Source: Lepisosteus oculatus (taxonomy: Eukaryota > Chordata > Actinopteri > Semionotiformes > Lepisosteidae). From it: a DNA stretch of 64,000 nucleotides. Shown here one piece after another: positions 44,027 to 55,429 of the stretch. Position 1 is the stretch's first letter. Every line of letters begins with the position of its first letter. The notes beneath the pieces are model-generated. The model made no database searches. It saw only the letters and a program-made list of their open reading frames with translations, and was not told the origin of the DNA. The DNA is taken from assembly GCF_040954835.1 (NCBI RefSeq), contig NC_090706.1:21585148-21649147 (forward strand). Reading direction: 5' to 3'. The position numbers and the translations under genes are program-made.

Positions 44027-45406
44027 GTGTTGTAGCGGCAATGCTTATTAATAAGACAGAATTAAGTGTTGCTGTGCTTTCCCAAATGAGGCCTCGTCTC
44101 TCTGTTCATCTCTGTGGTTTAGGCACAGAGAAACTATTCATGCAGGCTGATTTAAAGATGTTTTCTTTTGATAAGGGACAGCTCCCAAATGGGGATGCAC
44201 TTAGCTAAGCCTGGCTATCATGATCAATGGTCATCCATTGGCGCCTATCTGCCTAGGGAGTGCCAGATGGACATCTGGACTGCATTCCTAAGTCTCAGGA
44301 GTAAGTGACTCATATCTCACCTTGATCAACCAATCAGGGACTGGTAGGGCCGAGTAACCCACGTGGGACTCTGATGCCCATGGAACTTTCAGCCAATGAA
44401 CGAGCTGAAGTTCCTCCAGGTAAAAACAGGCAACACAGAGGGCCTGAGAGAATTCTATGGATTCTGTGGACTTTTCTAAAGGGAATTCAAAGGAGAATTC
44501 CAGGGCAGGACGGCCCAGGAGCAGAAGGCTCCCAAGGGCAGGACATTCTCGCAGCGCGCCTCCTGACCATCCTGAGACTCAGCCCAGACAACCATGGAAA
44601 GGCCAGTGTGTCCGAGTGCCAGAACTTTCCTTTGTTCTAAGAGTCTAGAGTGGAGGTTGCCAGAGAGTAACCAGAGGATTCACCCGAGGTTAGCAAGCCT
44701 CATGAACAGGTCGGAACTGTGGACAGCTGCATCGCTATTCAGAACTAGCGCTTCATCAGATACAAAACTGGTCTTCTTCCTGACCTGCTGGGACCCACAG
44801 TCATCTTTTCTCCTGTGCACAAACTGTGCTAGTTAAAGCCAACACTAACTAGCCGGTCCGTGAGCATCAGCAGCACACTGTCGCAAGCTGCACAGCACAG
44901 CCTGGCATGGAGCCAGAGACCCCGCGGGAGATCTGAATCCCCAGAGATTGGATGAGTATTCAACTTCAATGCATTACAGCTCGAGAATTCAATTGTTATC
45001 CCAACCAGTTGATATCAATTTAATTCCTAAGAGTTATGTACTTGTTTTGAGTATCTAATGTAGAAGTTGTAACCAAGTTCAATTACGAAACGGTCTAAAT
45101 TAATGATATACTGAACGTATGTCCTCTTGATGTGTAACACTTTGTAACTGAATATATACCTTTTGTATTCTGATAACCCTCACGATAAGATCGGTTAGGT
45201 TTATATGCATATTTTATGTATTAATAAATGTATCCTCATGTATTAGTACCCGTGTGTGTGTGTGCGTTGTTTGAGTTATATCGCATGGTTGGATTCTAAA
45301 GCCATCAAAAGAATCAATTTTGTGACTTACTGCTACAATTAATAATTGTCCCAGTAAATGCCCAAATCCTACAGAACTGGTGCCTTCAGGAAGCACACTA
45401 CAGTGT
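44027..45406 (-). mobile_element. LTR-like insertion (1372 bp) in a LINE, 4-bp TSD
   Basis: The insert at 44031-45402 begins TGTAGCGG and ends CACTACA on the plus strand, and in reverse begins TGTAGTG and ends CCGCTACA. It therefore has TG...CA termini and a 5-bp terminal inverted repeat TGTAG/CTACA either way. It is flanked by GTGT at 44027-44030 and 45403-45406. With the insert and one GTGT left out, the surrounding LINE reads through without a break. On the plus strand an AATAAA lies near 45222 and a TATA-like AATATATACC near 45151, so plus orientation of a solo LTR is also possible; strand is uncertain. No gag or pol was found inside. Confidence 0.68.
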
Positions 45407-46150
45407 ACTCCTGGTCTGTGGGGGGACCCCACACTTCACTGCCGTATAGGGCAATGGGTTGGATTACACTTTGAAATATTTGGAGCCAGATTCTTGTTGG
45501 TGGGTTGATGTTGAAGAGCCTCCTTCTTATTGCGTAGAATGCCTTGAGTGCCTTCTCTCTCAGTGCCTTCACTGCCAGGTCAATACTCCCAGATGAGCTG
45601 ATGGTGAGGCCGAGATATGTGTAGCTGGATGTGTTCTCCAATGTGTTGTTGTTGAGTGTGAATTTGTATCTGTTTCCGTGAGGTCTCCCTTTCTTTTGGA
45701 AAACCATAACTCTGGTCTTGTCCAGATTGACTGTCAGCACCCAGGTCTGACAGTACTGCTCCAGCACTGCCAGTTTCTGCTGCAGCCCCTGTTCTGTGGG
45801 CGACAGCAGGACCAGGTCATCTGCATAGAGCAGGAACTTGATTTCTGTGTGGTGTGTAGTGTGAGACCAGGGGCTGCAGACTGTTCTAACATTCCTGCTA
45901 ATTCATTGATATAGATATTGAACAGTGTTGGGCTCAGGCGGCAGCCCTGTCTCACCCCACGGCCTTGGGTGAAGAATTTGGTCTTTTTGTTTCCAATTTA
46001 TACTGCACATTTGTTCTCTGAATACGTTGATTTAATAATGTCGTACACTTTGCCCTCTATGCCACTTTGGAGTAGTTTATAAAACAATCTTTCATGCCAA
46101 ATCGAGTCAAATGCTTTTTTGAAATCGACAAAGCAGGCAAAAATGTTTCC
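45375..46150 (-). pseudogene. LINE reverse transcriptase (minus-strand LINE)
   Basis: Frames 45734-45955 and 45369-45767 plus the upstream part hold motif A (DFKKAFDS), motif B (RQGCRLSPTLFNIYINEL), a scrambled motif C region after LHTTQKSSSC, and the thumb blocks TYLGLTIS and LYGSEVWGP. The frame change near 45760-45850 removes the FADD-type catalytic pair from the reading frame. Confidence 0.75.
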
Positions 46151-46835
46151 TTTCTATACATCATCTCAAACACTCTACGCCGGGATCAAAACATTGCTTC
46201 CATTATAAAGAAAGCACAGCAGTGCATGTACTTTTTGAGACATCTCAAAAAGCTTGGCATTGCACAATTATTCTCATACTGTTCTACGGAGCCATAATTG
46301 AAAGTGTGATTACTTTTTCTATCATCGTCTGGTTTGGCTCCGCTACTGCACAGTCCAAAAAACAATTGCAGCACATTATCAAGTGTGCTGAGAAAGTGAT
46401 TGGCTGCAATCTTCCATCCCTCACCATGCTTTACCAATCTAGAGCAGTGAATTGGGCCACACAGATTATTGCAGATCCCTGCCACCCATCATTTATTTCA
46501 AAAGCTTCCCTCCAAAAAACGTTTTAAAGCAATCAAAACCAAAACCAACAGACACCTGGACAGTTTCTTTCCCTATGCCATATCCTTGCTTAACCAGCAT
46601 CGTCCCCCAACAACTCTTCATTTCAGCTGAAACAAGTTTTAACTATTATTACTGCTTAGTTCATACATCTTGTATATCTTGCGATTAAGAACTTGCGCGT
46701 CTTCCCAACATGTTTACATAGTTGCACCTTACTCCTCAGACCGTACTTTAGCACATGGTCTGAACTTGCCATGTGTGTTGCATATACTATAATGTCTATT
46801 TTTCATACATTTGCACTGTACTGTAAAATGTGAAT
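46151..46835 (+). mobile_element. L2-like LINE C-terminal fragment
   Basis: Plus-strand frames give LRRDQNIASIIKKAQQCMYF, LRHLKKLG, then LFYGAIIESVITFSIIVWFG, KQLQHIIKCAEKVIGCNLPS and ATQIIADPCHPSF. These are the post-RT blocks of the L2-like LINE group. A 3' UTR follows and a SINE fragment adjoins it. Confidence 0.75.
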
Positions 46836-46839
46836 GTGC

Positions 46840-47040
46840 CTGTGCCTCACAACAGTAGGTCCCTGAGTTCAATTCCTGGGTGATATCAGCATGGAGTTTT
46901 ATGTTATCCTTGTGTGTCTGTGTGTGCTATGGTATGCCATCCTGGGTGTATCCTGCCTTGTGCCTGTTGCTTTGGATAGGCTCCAGTTCCCTAGCAACTC
47001 TGTATTTGATAAAGCGGTTAGAAAATGGATGGATGTAACA
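46840..47040 (+). repeat. SINE copy, internally shortened
   Basis: A tRNA-like B box (TGAGTTCAATTCCTGGG), a shortened body (GCATGGAGTTTTATG), then the tail TCCTGGGTGTATCCTGCCTTG, TAGGCTCCAGTTCCC and GATAAAGCGGTTAGAAAATG, with GGATGGATG at the end. Confidence 0.72.
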
Positions 47041-47044
47041 GTAG

Positions 47045-50000
47045 GAATACTCTTTGATCATCTACATCCTCATCCATGTTTACTTGTTGCTTCCACATAC
47101 CAGTCAAGACTGCTATCCTACATAATTAGACTTTTTTACAGTCTCTCAGTCTTCCTATCTCATGGAACCCGTGGCACAACAATTTCAATAACTGCATACT
47201 CAAGACACAAAGCACATGACACAACACAACTTAGAGGCCATTACTCACAGAACAGTACAAGAACTCCATTGGCCCAAGTTACAAAAACCCAGATGTCCCA
47301 AAGAAGCTGTCCAGCATCTCAAGATCTCTTAAACCATCTCCAGTCAGTGACCTAGAATGCCTCCTTCAGGCACAGAGCAGAAACTTGGTGTCGTTCCAGG
47401 CATCCACCTCATTCCAAGCCATTGTAAACAATGTGGACCCTTATACACCCCGCCTCTATCCCACTACCCTGTGTTTTTCTGAATTCAGCTTTAGATAGCG
47501 GCAGGAAGACAATATCTTGGATGATTACCCAGTGTCACAACTTCTCTTGGGTGCTGTGGTCCAGTTTCTTCTGTCTCTTATTCCTACTGTGTTCTGAAAC
47601 CCTCTCTCTTGATCTGAGGCCCAATTAGATGTATCACAAAAGTGTCTATGCAAGGAGAGCCTTAGATTAATGAGAGGAAGCTCAAAGAACAAGATGAAAA
47701 ACACATTAACCCTTTGGGAGACACTGACCAATCAATGCAATCTTAAAGTTATCATATTCCTTGACACCTGTGGTCCCACACTTATTTTTTCATTTTGTGA
47801 CAGTAACCCAGCTAGGAAGTATAAGGCTGCTATCCTTGCAGAAAATTAAAATGATGTTTGGTCTTTTATTGTGGTTCAAAGAGGGTGTTGTGAAATATTA
47901 ACCTGGTGCTAGGGAGAGCATATGTCAAATACTGTTTATGGAGTAAACAGCATGTGTGTATGATCCTGTGGATATGTGTTATGTAAGAGTTTCAGCAGCT
48001 CAAATTGATGAGCAGCTACCTTTTAACTCATTCATTTTATGATAATGGGCTGACTTAGAACCTGGCATGCTACAATTCTTAAGCCAATGCATACAGTAGT
48101 GAAGGCCATTCATCAAGCTTAGGAAGGTTCCGGTTTGCTACATTTATCCTTCTTTATCTGTGCATCACACTAGACGTCTAAGTACCACCAGACAAGATCT
48201 ATATTAAATTGCTGAACATCCTTTAAGGACATCAAACTGGTGATGTGAGTGTGTGTAGTACTGGCACAACTTTAATTCAACAATGACCAAGGAATTAAGC
48301 TCATACTCGTTATCACAAGTTATTTAAAGCCTTTGGTTTTAAATACAATGCTGTTGGTCAGTTATTTCAGTGGTTTAATAAAAACTAGTTTAAATGTTGT
48401 TGTTTTTTATTAGAAAAAGTTATAAAGAATCATTTCTTATGAGTCATGTGTCGAGTGTTGATTATCCCCGTCCTTTTTTTTAAAACCAAAATAAGGTCAC
48501 CCTAGTTAAGGACTAGACCAGTCTAGTCGTAGGCTTGGCTGGCTTGAGGGTCTCCTTGAGTTTCCATGAATTCTCCTTGGCTGTACCCTTCTGTTGCCTT
48601 TGTGTTTTAATGAAGCTTGAGTTATGGCGGACCACCTCCTCTTCTTTCTCCCTATCAGCGCTTATCGCTTAAGTGTTTTACTTCTATGCACCACGAATGA
48701 AATGTCACATTGAAAACAAGATAATTTGGTGGCGACGTCTTTGCCACCATGCAGCAGTCTAATGTCGTTAGTGATCCATGGGTCAGCTTTTTTTTTTACC
48801 TGCACCCGCCTGACCCAATTTAAAATGATAAAAGTACTGACCCGAAGCCGGTCCGAACTCGCTCCATTAGAAATTACACTGAACAATATTCGAACATTCA
48901 TTTGTACAAAATTTATTGAAACAGCATATCCAGATTCCTTGTTTTAAACTGACTCAAGTAGCCTAGTCTTGTGACTGTCATTTTTGTAAAGTGCTTCACA
49001 ATCGATGCAGATAACGTAACCTGTGCTTTTTTCTTCTGTTATGCTATCTAACTCGCCAAACATTTCCCACCTGGCTCTTTTGTCCCTCTCTATTCTTTAT
49101 TTTTATTTCACTCTTCTGGAGTTGTGTCCTGATCTGCTCTAATGAGATTGCCATTGTTTCTTTCTTTGTAATACACTGTTGTCTATATGCTTATGTTTTC
49201 TCCCCCTTTGCCTTGTGATACAAGCAATTGGGGCTTAAATATGGTAAAATGTCAGTTTTAAACCTTAAAATCACTTTAATTTAAGATACAAATGATTGGT
49301 TTTCTGCAATATTTTGCTTTTTGTCATATACAGTATTAACCCACACCCGCCAAACCCGACCTAAAATATTTTTTTAATCCGAGTCAACCCGCGCATCACA
49401 GAGTGGTTATGCTGTTTACATTTTGATATGTGAATGTGGTTCGACCATTGTAATTATTATTGTTCCTACCATTTTGTTCTTACTTTTGAATATCTTACTT
49501 TGAGTTTGAAAGTTCAAAATGTAATTTAAAGAAGCAGTCAAAGCTGAAGGGTTATTTTGGATCACTGGCTCAAATCTGGGACTCTGAAATGCAAACATAG
49601 CGATGATAGTGACAACGCAGTGCTGTAATTCTAATTCTAACATCTTGATAAATGTGATGTGCAAGGAAGCAGAAGGTGTGCTTGATGTGATGTCTTTGTC
49701 TGCTTCTGGACACGAGACTAAAGTTGCCAACTTGGATCCAGATATCACTTTTCTGATTGCTCAACAAATGTAGCTCCACTCCTTACATTAACTTTTTAAG
49801 TAATAAGAAACATTTGCAAAACAAGCAGCTTTGTTTGTAAAAATAGTTGAACTTTTTATCAAATTTTATTCAGTATTAGTTATTTTTAGTACATAAATAT
49901 GTGATGATTTTTACAGGGTAAGAATTTGACATACTGTAGGCATAGGTGGTCCACCTCATCTGTGACTTGGTGCAAGGGGTCTGCGGACCATAGAACTTTG

Positions 50001-50095
50001 AGAAGCACTGATCTGTGGATCAGGAACAGTCAGCTGCTGTTTAACATATATACATAGTATATCTGGAATAGCTTGGTGTTAACGGACATTCTATA
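47045..50095. other. stretch without recognised genes
   Basis: Frames at 46891-47355 (mostly SINE), 48662-48947 and 49416-49748 show no family resemblance. Two CCCGCC/CCCGAC-type proline-coding words near 48800 and 49340 look similar to each other, but no repeat could be delimited. Confidence 0.4.
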
Positions 50096-50096
50096 A

Positions 50097-50474
50097 TAAT
50101 AATTAATAATTGCTTACACTTATATAGTGCTTTTCTGGACACTTTTTACACATAATGGGACTCCCCTCCACCACCACCAATGTGCAGCATCCACCTGGAT
50201 GATGCAACGGCTGCCATAGTGCACCAGAACACTCACCACACATTAGCTATTAGTGGGGAGGAGAGCAGAGTAATGAAGCCAATTCATAGATGGGGATTAT
50301 TAGGAGGCCATGATTGGTAAGGCCCAATGGGAAATTTGGCCAGGACGCCGGGGTTACACCCCTTCTTTTTTTTGAGAAATGCCCTGGGATTTTTAATGAC
50401 CACAGAGAGTCAGGACCTCTGTTTTATGTCTCATCCGAAGGACGGTGCCTGTTTTCAGTATTGTGTCCCCGTCA
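50097..50474 (+). repeat. 'agcgcttttctgg' SINE-like repeat, plus copy 2, truncated
   Basis: A short AAT-rich start is followed by TTGCTTACACTTATATAGTG and the shared body up to TTTTCAGTATTGTGTCCCCGTC, where the D unit begins abruptly at AAACATAATCATGTGGG. The last about 150 bases of the repeat are missing. Confidence 0.78.
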
Positions 50475-51254
50475 AACATAATCATGTGGGAATGAGTTAA
50501 ACTGATGCAGACATTTACAAATTATCACTGTACTACTGTGATAATTTGAGCTATATGAATATAATTATATCGTTCTTAATTTCTTTAGATATGCGATTGC
50601 ATATTATATTCCCTATTAATCAAATTCTAAAAAGTATGTGTTTTTTTACTGCAATAACGAGTGTCACAGAAATGGCTAAAATCATTTTAACTTTTTACAA
50701 AGTATATAAACTTAATATAGTCAGATGGAGCACGTAAGAAGTTTTTCAAAAGAACTACAGTATGTAACCGAATGAAAGACTTTGATGCTTAAAATGTTTA
50801 GGAAGAGAGTGGAATACTGGTGTGTATATTTTATTTAAACTACCAATACAGGCCATAATATGTTTATGTTCCTAAATTAATATCGTTTATAACCTTCAGA
50901 TGCGTTATGCTCCTTTCTATGCTCAGCTGATAAAATTTCCCCAGAATGTACTGCATTTCATTCATCCAGAGCTCTCATTTTACTGTTGTGACATTGCGGA
51001 GTGGGAGGTGCCGCGGGACGCACCAGTAAAAAGTCAAAGCCCCAGGTGAGGGACAGAAGCACCGGTGTGAAGTTAGCAGGGACCAAAAATAATGTCAAAA
51101 GAGGTGAAAATAAACATAAAAGGCAAAAAGAAAGTGTACAGCTGTACCTTGTGACCTCCAGGCTGGGCTTGTCCTATTTAACGAGGTCCCTTCTGGGAAA
51201 AAAAAGAACCGCTAGCAGTTGTTCAACGGTGACCAGACTGGACTTACCTTATTT
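50474..51254 (+). repeat. repeat unit D, copy 2 (5'-truncated)
   Basis: Nearly identical to 31072-31857 from AAACATAATCATGTGGG to GACTGGACTTACCTTATT, with scattered substitutions and a few small indels. It lacks the first about 240 bases present in the 30.8-kb copy, and the truncation point meets a partial SINE-like repeat. No reading frame matters: the translations at this locus and at 31669-31857 are mirror images of the same non-coding sequence. Confidence 0.82.
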
Positions 51255-51790
51255 AATAATAATAATAATAATAATAATAATTCCTTACTTATATAGCGCT
51301 TTTCTGGACACTCCACTCAAAGCGCTTTACAGGTAATGGGGACTCCCCTCCACCACCACCAATGTGCAGCCATAGTGTGCCAGAATGCTCACCACACATC
51401 AGCTATCAGTGGGGAGGAGAGCAGAGTAATGTAGCCAGTTCATAGAGGGGGATTATTTGGAGGCCATGATTGGTAAGGGCCAATTGGATATTTGGCCAGG
51501 ACACCAGGGTTACACCCCTACTCTTTTCGAGAAGTGCCCTGGGATTTGTAATGACCACAGAGTCAGGACCACGGTTTTACCTCTCATCCGAAGGACGGCG
51601 CCTGTTTACAGCATAGTGTCCCCGTCACTATACTGGGGCATTAGGACCCACATGGATCGCAGGATGAGCGCCCCCTGCTGGCCCCACTAACACCTCTTCC
51701 AGCAGCAACCTTTGTTTTTCCCATTCAGGTACTGACCAGGCTCACACCTGCTTAGCTTCAGTGGGTTGCCAGTTGTGAGTTGCAGGGTGA
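51255..51790 (+). repeat. (AAT)n and 'agcgcttttctgg' SINE-like repeat, plus copy 3
   Basis: An (AAT)n run at about 51255-51282 is followed by the full SINE-like body to CCAGTTGTGAGTTGCAGGG. It lies in the same relative place next to D as the SINE at 31975 and shares most of its variants, so the D-SINE junction is common to both loci. Confidence 0.82.
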
Positions 51791-51957
51791 TATGGCTGCT
51801 GGCCTTTGTATTATTTACATATACTAACCAAGGGAAAATGTGTATCCAGACTACTTTTCAGTGGGTTGCCAGTTGTGAGTTGCAGGGTGATATGGCTGCT
51901 GGCCTTTGTATTATTTACATATACTAACCAAGGGAAAATGTGTATCCAGACTACTTT
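51758..51957 (+). repeat. perfect tandem duplication, 2 x 100 bp
   Basis: Two adjacent 100-base units (51758-51857 and 51858-51957), each starting TTCAGTGGGTTGCCAG and ending CCAGACTACTT, read the same throughout. The first half of each unit is the end of the SINE-like repeat and the rest is flanking sequence. Confidence 0.92.
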
Positions 51958-51959
51958 TG

Positions 51960-53985
51960 TTTTCAAATGGCTTTAGTTTTGTCTACCTTATAATAATTAT
52001 TAGCATGTGCAAATATCACAGTTTGAATTTACTGCAAGGATACCACAAGATTTTAACATTGATAGACACCATCTAATGTGTAAATTAAGCACAAGGGTAT
52101 TACTAAATAGGTACATGACTACTCCAAGTCACCATAAAAACAATTCATATTTAATGAAGCATAGGCCATAAATACCAGCAATAACTATTTTAGTATTTTT
52201 TGCAGTTACTCAGTTTCAATTTAATATTAGTCTTGTTAATAGTGCACCACTCTAATGTGAACACACTATCTCCAATCTAGTTAGAAACAGCTCTCCTACT
52301 GTCAGTGAGATGAGGTAACCAGGTTCTGCTTATCTCACAAGGAAGAGTCTAAACAAATTGTCACAATGATTTGATTGACAAGCCTAATAGCACATTTAAA
52401 TTATGGGCACCTGCAAAAAACAAACGGACAATAACAATAACAGGCTGCTTGCTCTTTTCCCATAGTCAAAATCAAGACTTATTCCAGATTCCTTCCAAGT
52501 AGCTTTTTAAATTTGCAAGTCCCATCTATAACTTTGGTCTTTCTGTTAGACATATGCATGCTTTGTTGCCATTTTTCTTGTGACTACTTATCCATTCTAA
52601 TGATTAAAACCCTCATTATAATAACAAAATTAATGAACACAAAATAAATATCCACAATGCCGTTTGCCCGTCAGTTTGCCATCTGTTGCTTTGCCTAGAA
52701 AACTAATAGAATAGAGTGTAAGAAAACAAACATTTTTTAGTATAGATATTGTGGTTAATGATGCACAATATTAAAAATTATTAATGCAAACAAAAGATGA
52801 TGAGTCAGAGAACACAATTTGCACAGACAAATATTATTTTGTACTAAAGAATTCTTGTATGTGCAAGTTCGCAACACTAATAATGGCCTGAGCTGCACAG
52901 CTTTGTTTTTGTAGACTATGTGAGAATTCCACAGTTCTACAATTTCCACTTCAGCATTGAGACTACGATATCTTTTATCAGAATATATTTGACTAAAGAC
53001 CATAGCTAGAATATACTGTATTTTACATTGTGGAGATTGCTCAAATTAATTCTATTGGATACAATTATCTGGCTAATTATTATGTTTTTTTTAATGTTAG
53101 GTATTACTTTTTCAGCATTTTTACTAAAGTTATCTGGCTAGTTTGAATTTAATTCAACACACTATCTGATCCATTTGCCCAGCAAGACTGAAGTTTGACT
53201 GTAACTATAATTGTTTGCACCATTAATATGAACATTACTGTTAGCTGGATGTCTTACAAGTGTACAATTTAAACTTACATGTTGACTTTAAAAGAGCAAT
53301 TGCTTCACGTTACTGACTTTAAGAGTACAGTTGAGTTAGGTTCTGTATAGGTTGTTGGATTTTGTTTTTATGCTCACCTAAATATCAACATTGATACTCT
53401 GCAAGGAACCATTACATTCATTTAAATATTACATTCATATGAACCCAATCTTACTAAAATCAAAAACTGGGAACTACAATAACTCTGCCACCTTACGTTA
53501 ACATGGGTAAATTTCACTTTGATTGGCTGAGCTACTTTCTGACATCCAGCCAACAGCTGTCTCAAATGAACGTGAATAACAGCTTGTCATTTTTTTGGAA
53601 GGACAATTTCAGAAACACGGACGTTAGGTACAGGCATGTGTATTTTTGTTTAACAACAATATATTTGTGTGGGCATCAAACACCAGAGGGAACGATGAGT
53701 AAACAGGAGCAGATCACCAGAGGAGCAGGAAGGTTACTCAGCCAGAAATAGAGGCCCAAACTCAGCACATTCATCTAGCCAGTTGGAGGGACAATCAAAA
53801 AGTCAAGCAAATTTGTCAGGAAATGACGGAGTGGTGGCAAGAACACAAACAGATGCTTGGAACCTCAGCACTGCCTGCTGCTTCTGCAACATGGCAATTG
53901 GCAAGCCTAAAATGGAACTTTGCCCGATTTGAACTGATAGCAGGAGTTCAATATGCAAATTTACAAATTACATCCTGTCCCACAG
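51960..53985. other. AT-rich stretch without recognised genes
   Basis: Short frames only. The frame at 53503-53751 (82 residues) has no recognised motif. Confidence 0.4.
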
Positions 53986-53989
53986 TGTG

Positions 53990-54660
53990 TATTCTGTAAT
54001 GATCTGCTACTTAAGATTGAGCTGTATTGTGGTTTGGGCGACAAAAGAATAGTCCTAGAGCTGGTACAGAATGAGTAGATGAGCAGGGAGGGCAAGGTAA
54101 AACAGTCCAAAATCCGAGGCCATAACAAGCAAGGGTCGAAAGCTGAGTGACTCAAAAAGAAAGCGTAGAGAGAAACCTAGAAGCCAAGGTCAGGAGGAAG
54201 CTGAAAGGTTTGTAACATAGGTAATACACAGTTCAAGGCACTGACGGAAAGTCCAAGAGGCAAGGTCAAAATTACAGCAGGGTTGAGATTTCCGAAATCA
54301 GAGCAAAGCAGAGAACTAGTGTAATAGAGAATTTGGAACATGAGAGGCACAGAGTACTTTATACAGAGGCCCAAAGACTGCTCAGGCTGACCTTAAATAG
54401 CTTGCTTCACTGGGACGCAGGGGAAAGGGTGATTGGCCACAGTTGAAACAAGCTTCCTGTCTGACTGTATTTCCATAGCAACCATCCTGACTGACAGGTG
54501 AAAACGTTTTGGTTGACTTCTGCAGGAGAATTAGCTTATTCCCCAGTGCTCCCAAGCTAATGGGAATGACACCTACATCTCTAGACATTGACAGAGGCCA
54601 TGGAAATTCTAGACTTGTTGGAGCCAAACCATCCTTCTCCAGCACATTTCAGAATGCAAA
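53990..54660 (-). repeat. possible sushi-type solo LTR remnant
   Basis: The composition and layout resemble the chromovirus LTRs when read in the same orientation: a long GGCAAGGTC/CAAAATCCGAGGCC-rich, imperfectly repetitive part, then ACCTTAAATAGCTTGC (TATA-like TATTTAAGG on the minus strand), then GGTGATTGGCCACAG. Ends and target duplication could not be set. Confidence 0.38.
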
Positions 54661-54984
54661 TGAAATTCAGTATATAAAATGAGTTCAGCCATGCCGCATA
54701 AAAGTATAGTATAAAATTATACTAGCTGGTATTGAAGAAAAAGATGCCTGATTTCAATACAAAAACACTACTGATCTGCCTAAGGATTTCAGGCAAGGTC
54801 CTCTGAGTGAACTGAATGAGATAAGTTGTGATGAGTTGCGACCTGACTGAGGTGATAATGCATTACAGTGATCAGCAGGCCATGGAACCAGGAAGATCCT
54901 GCAGGGAACACAAGTATTGGATTTACTCACCTGACTATAGAAGTCAAAGAAAAGTCACACTGCTGAGCTTTGCAAAACCCAGGC

Positions 54985-55310
54985 AATGTCCACCCATCCA
55001 TCCATTTTCTATCCACTTCACCCATTTTAGAGTCACAGGGGAGCCAAAATCTATCCCAGCAAGCAATGGGTGCCAGTCCATTGCAGGGCAGACAAAGAAA
55101 CAACCAAACACACTCTCACACCAGGGCCAATTTTCCCAGAAACCAATTAACCCACCAGTTGAGTAAATAGAAGAACCTGACAGAAACCAACACAAACATG
55201 GGGAGAATATACAAACTCCAAGCAGATAGCACCATAGGATCGGAATTGTATTCAGGGTCCCATTGCAGTGAGCAAGCAATGCTAACTACTGCACCACTCA
55301 GCCGTTACAC
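54985..55310 (-). repeat. near-complete tRNA-derived SINE, minus copy
   Basis: Reading the minus strand: the head near 55300 has GGTGCAGTAGTTAGCATTGC with a B-box region. The body has CTGCTTGGAGTTTGTATATTC. The tail has CTGCCCTGCAATGGACTGGC and CTTGCTGGGATAGATTTTGG, then GAAAATGGATGGATGG. It is the second-best preserved copy of this SINE in the window. Confidence 0.75.
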
Positions 55311-55429
55311 CCAATGTTTCCTTCCATTAATACCTCATAAGTATCTTGTCCACATTCCTCAATCTGAAGGTTGGCCTCGAAATGGGCTGTATATGTACGT
55401 TAAACTTTGTGTAGAGCAATAGGTTGGGC

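Larger units (their letters stand above)
43121..46150 (-). mobile_element. LINE, minus strand, interrupted by an LTR-like insertion
   Basis: From 46150 downwards the minus strand reads RT motif A (CFVDFKKAFDSIWHERLFYK), motif B region (GRGVRQGCRLSPTLFNIYIN), a damaged motif C region, WVLTVNLDKTRVMVFQKKGR, SYTYLGLTISSSGSIDLAVK and QPIALYGSEVWGPPTDQEYT. After the insertion at 44031-45402 it resumes with KWDKHPTE, CGAELGQYPLLINIQKRILK and the C-terminal domain, then a 3' UTR and an AATTGAATTGAATTG tail at 43121-43141. About 14 residues are missing between HPTE and TPNN. I recall this protein group from fish genomes; its clade name is uncertain and it differs from the L2-like copies. Confidence 0.8.
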
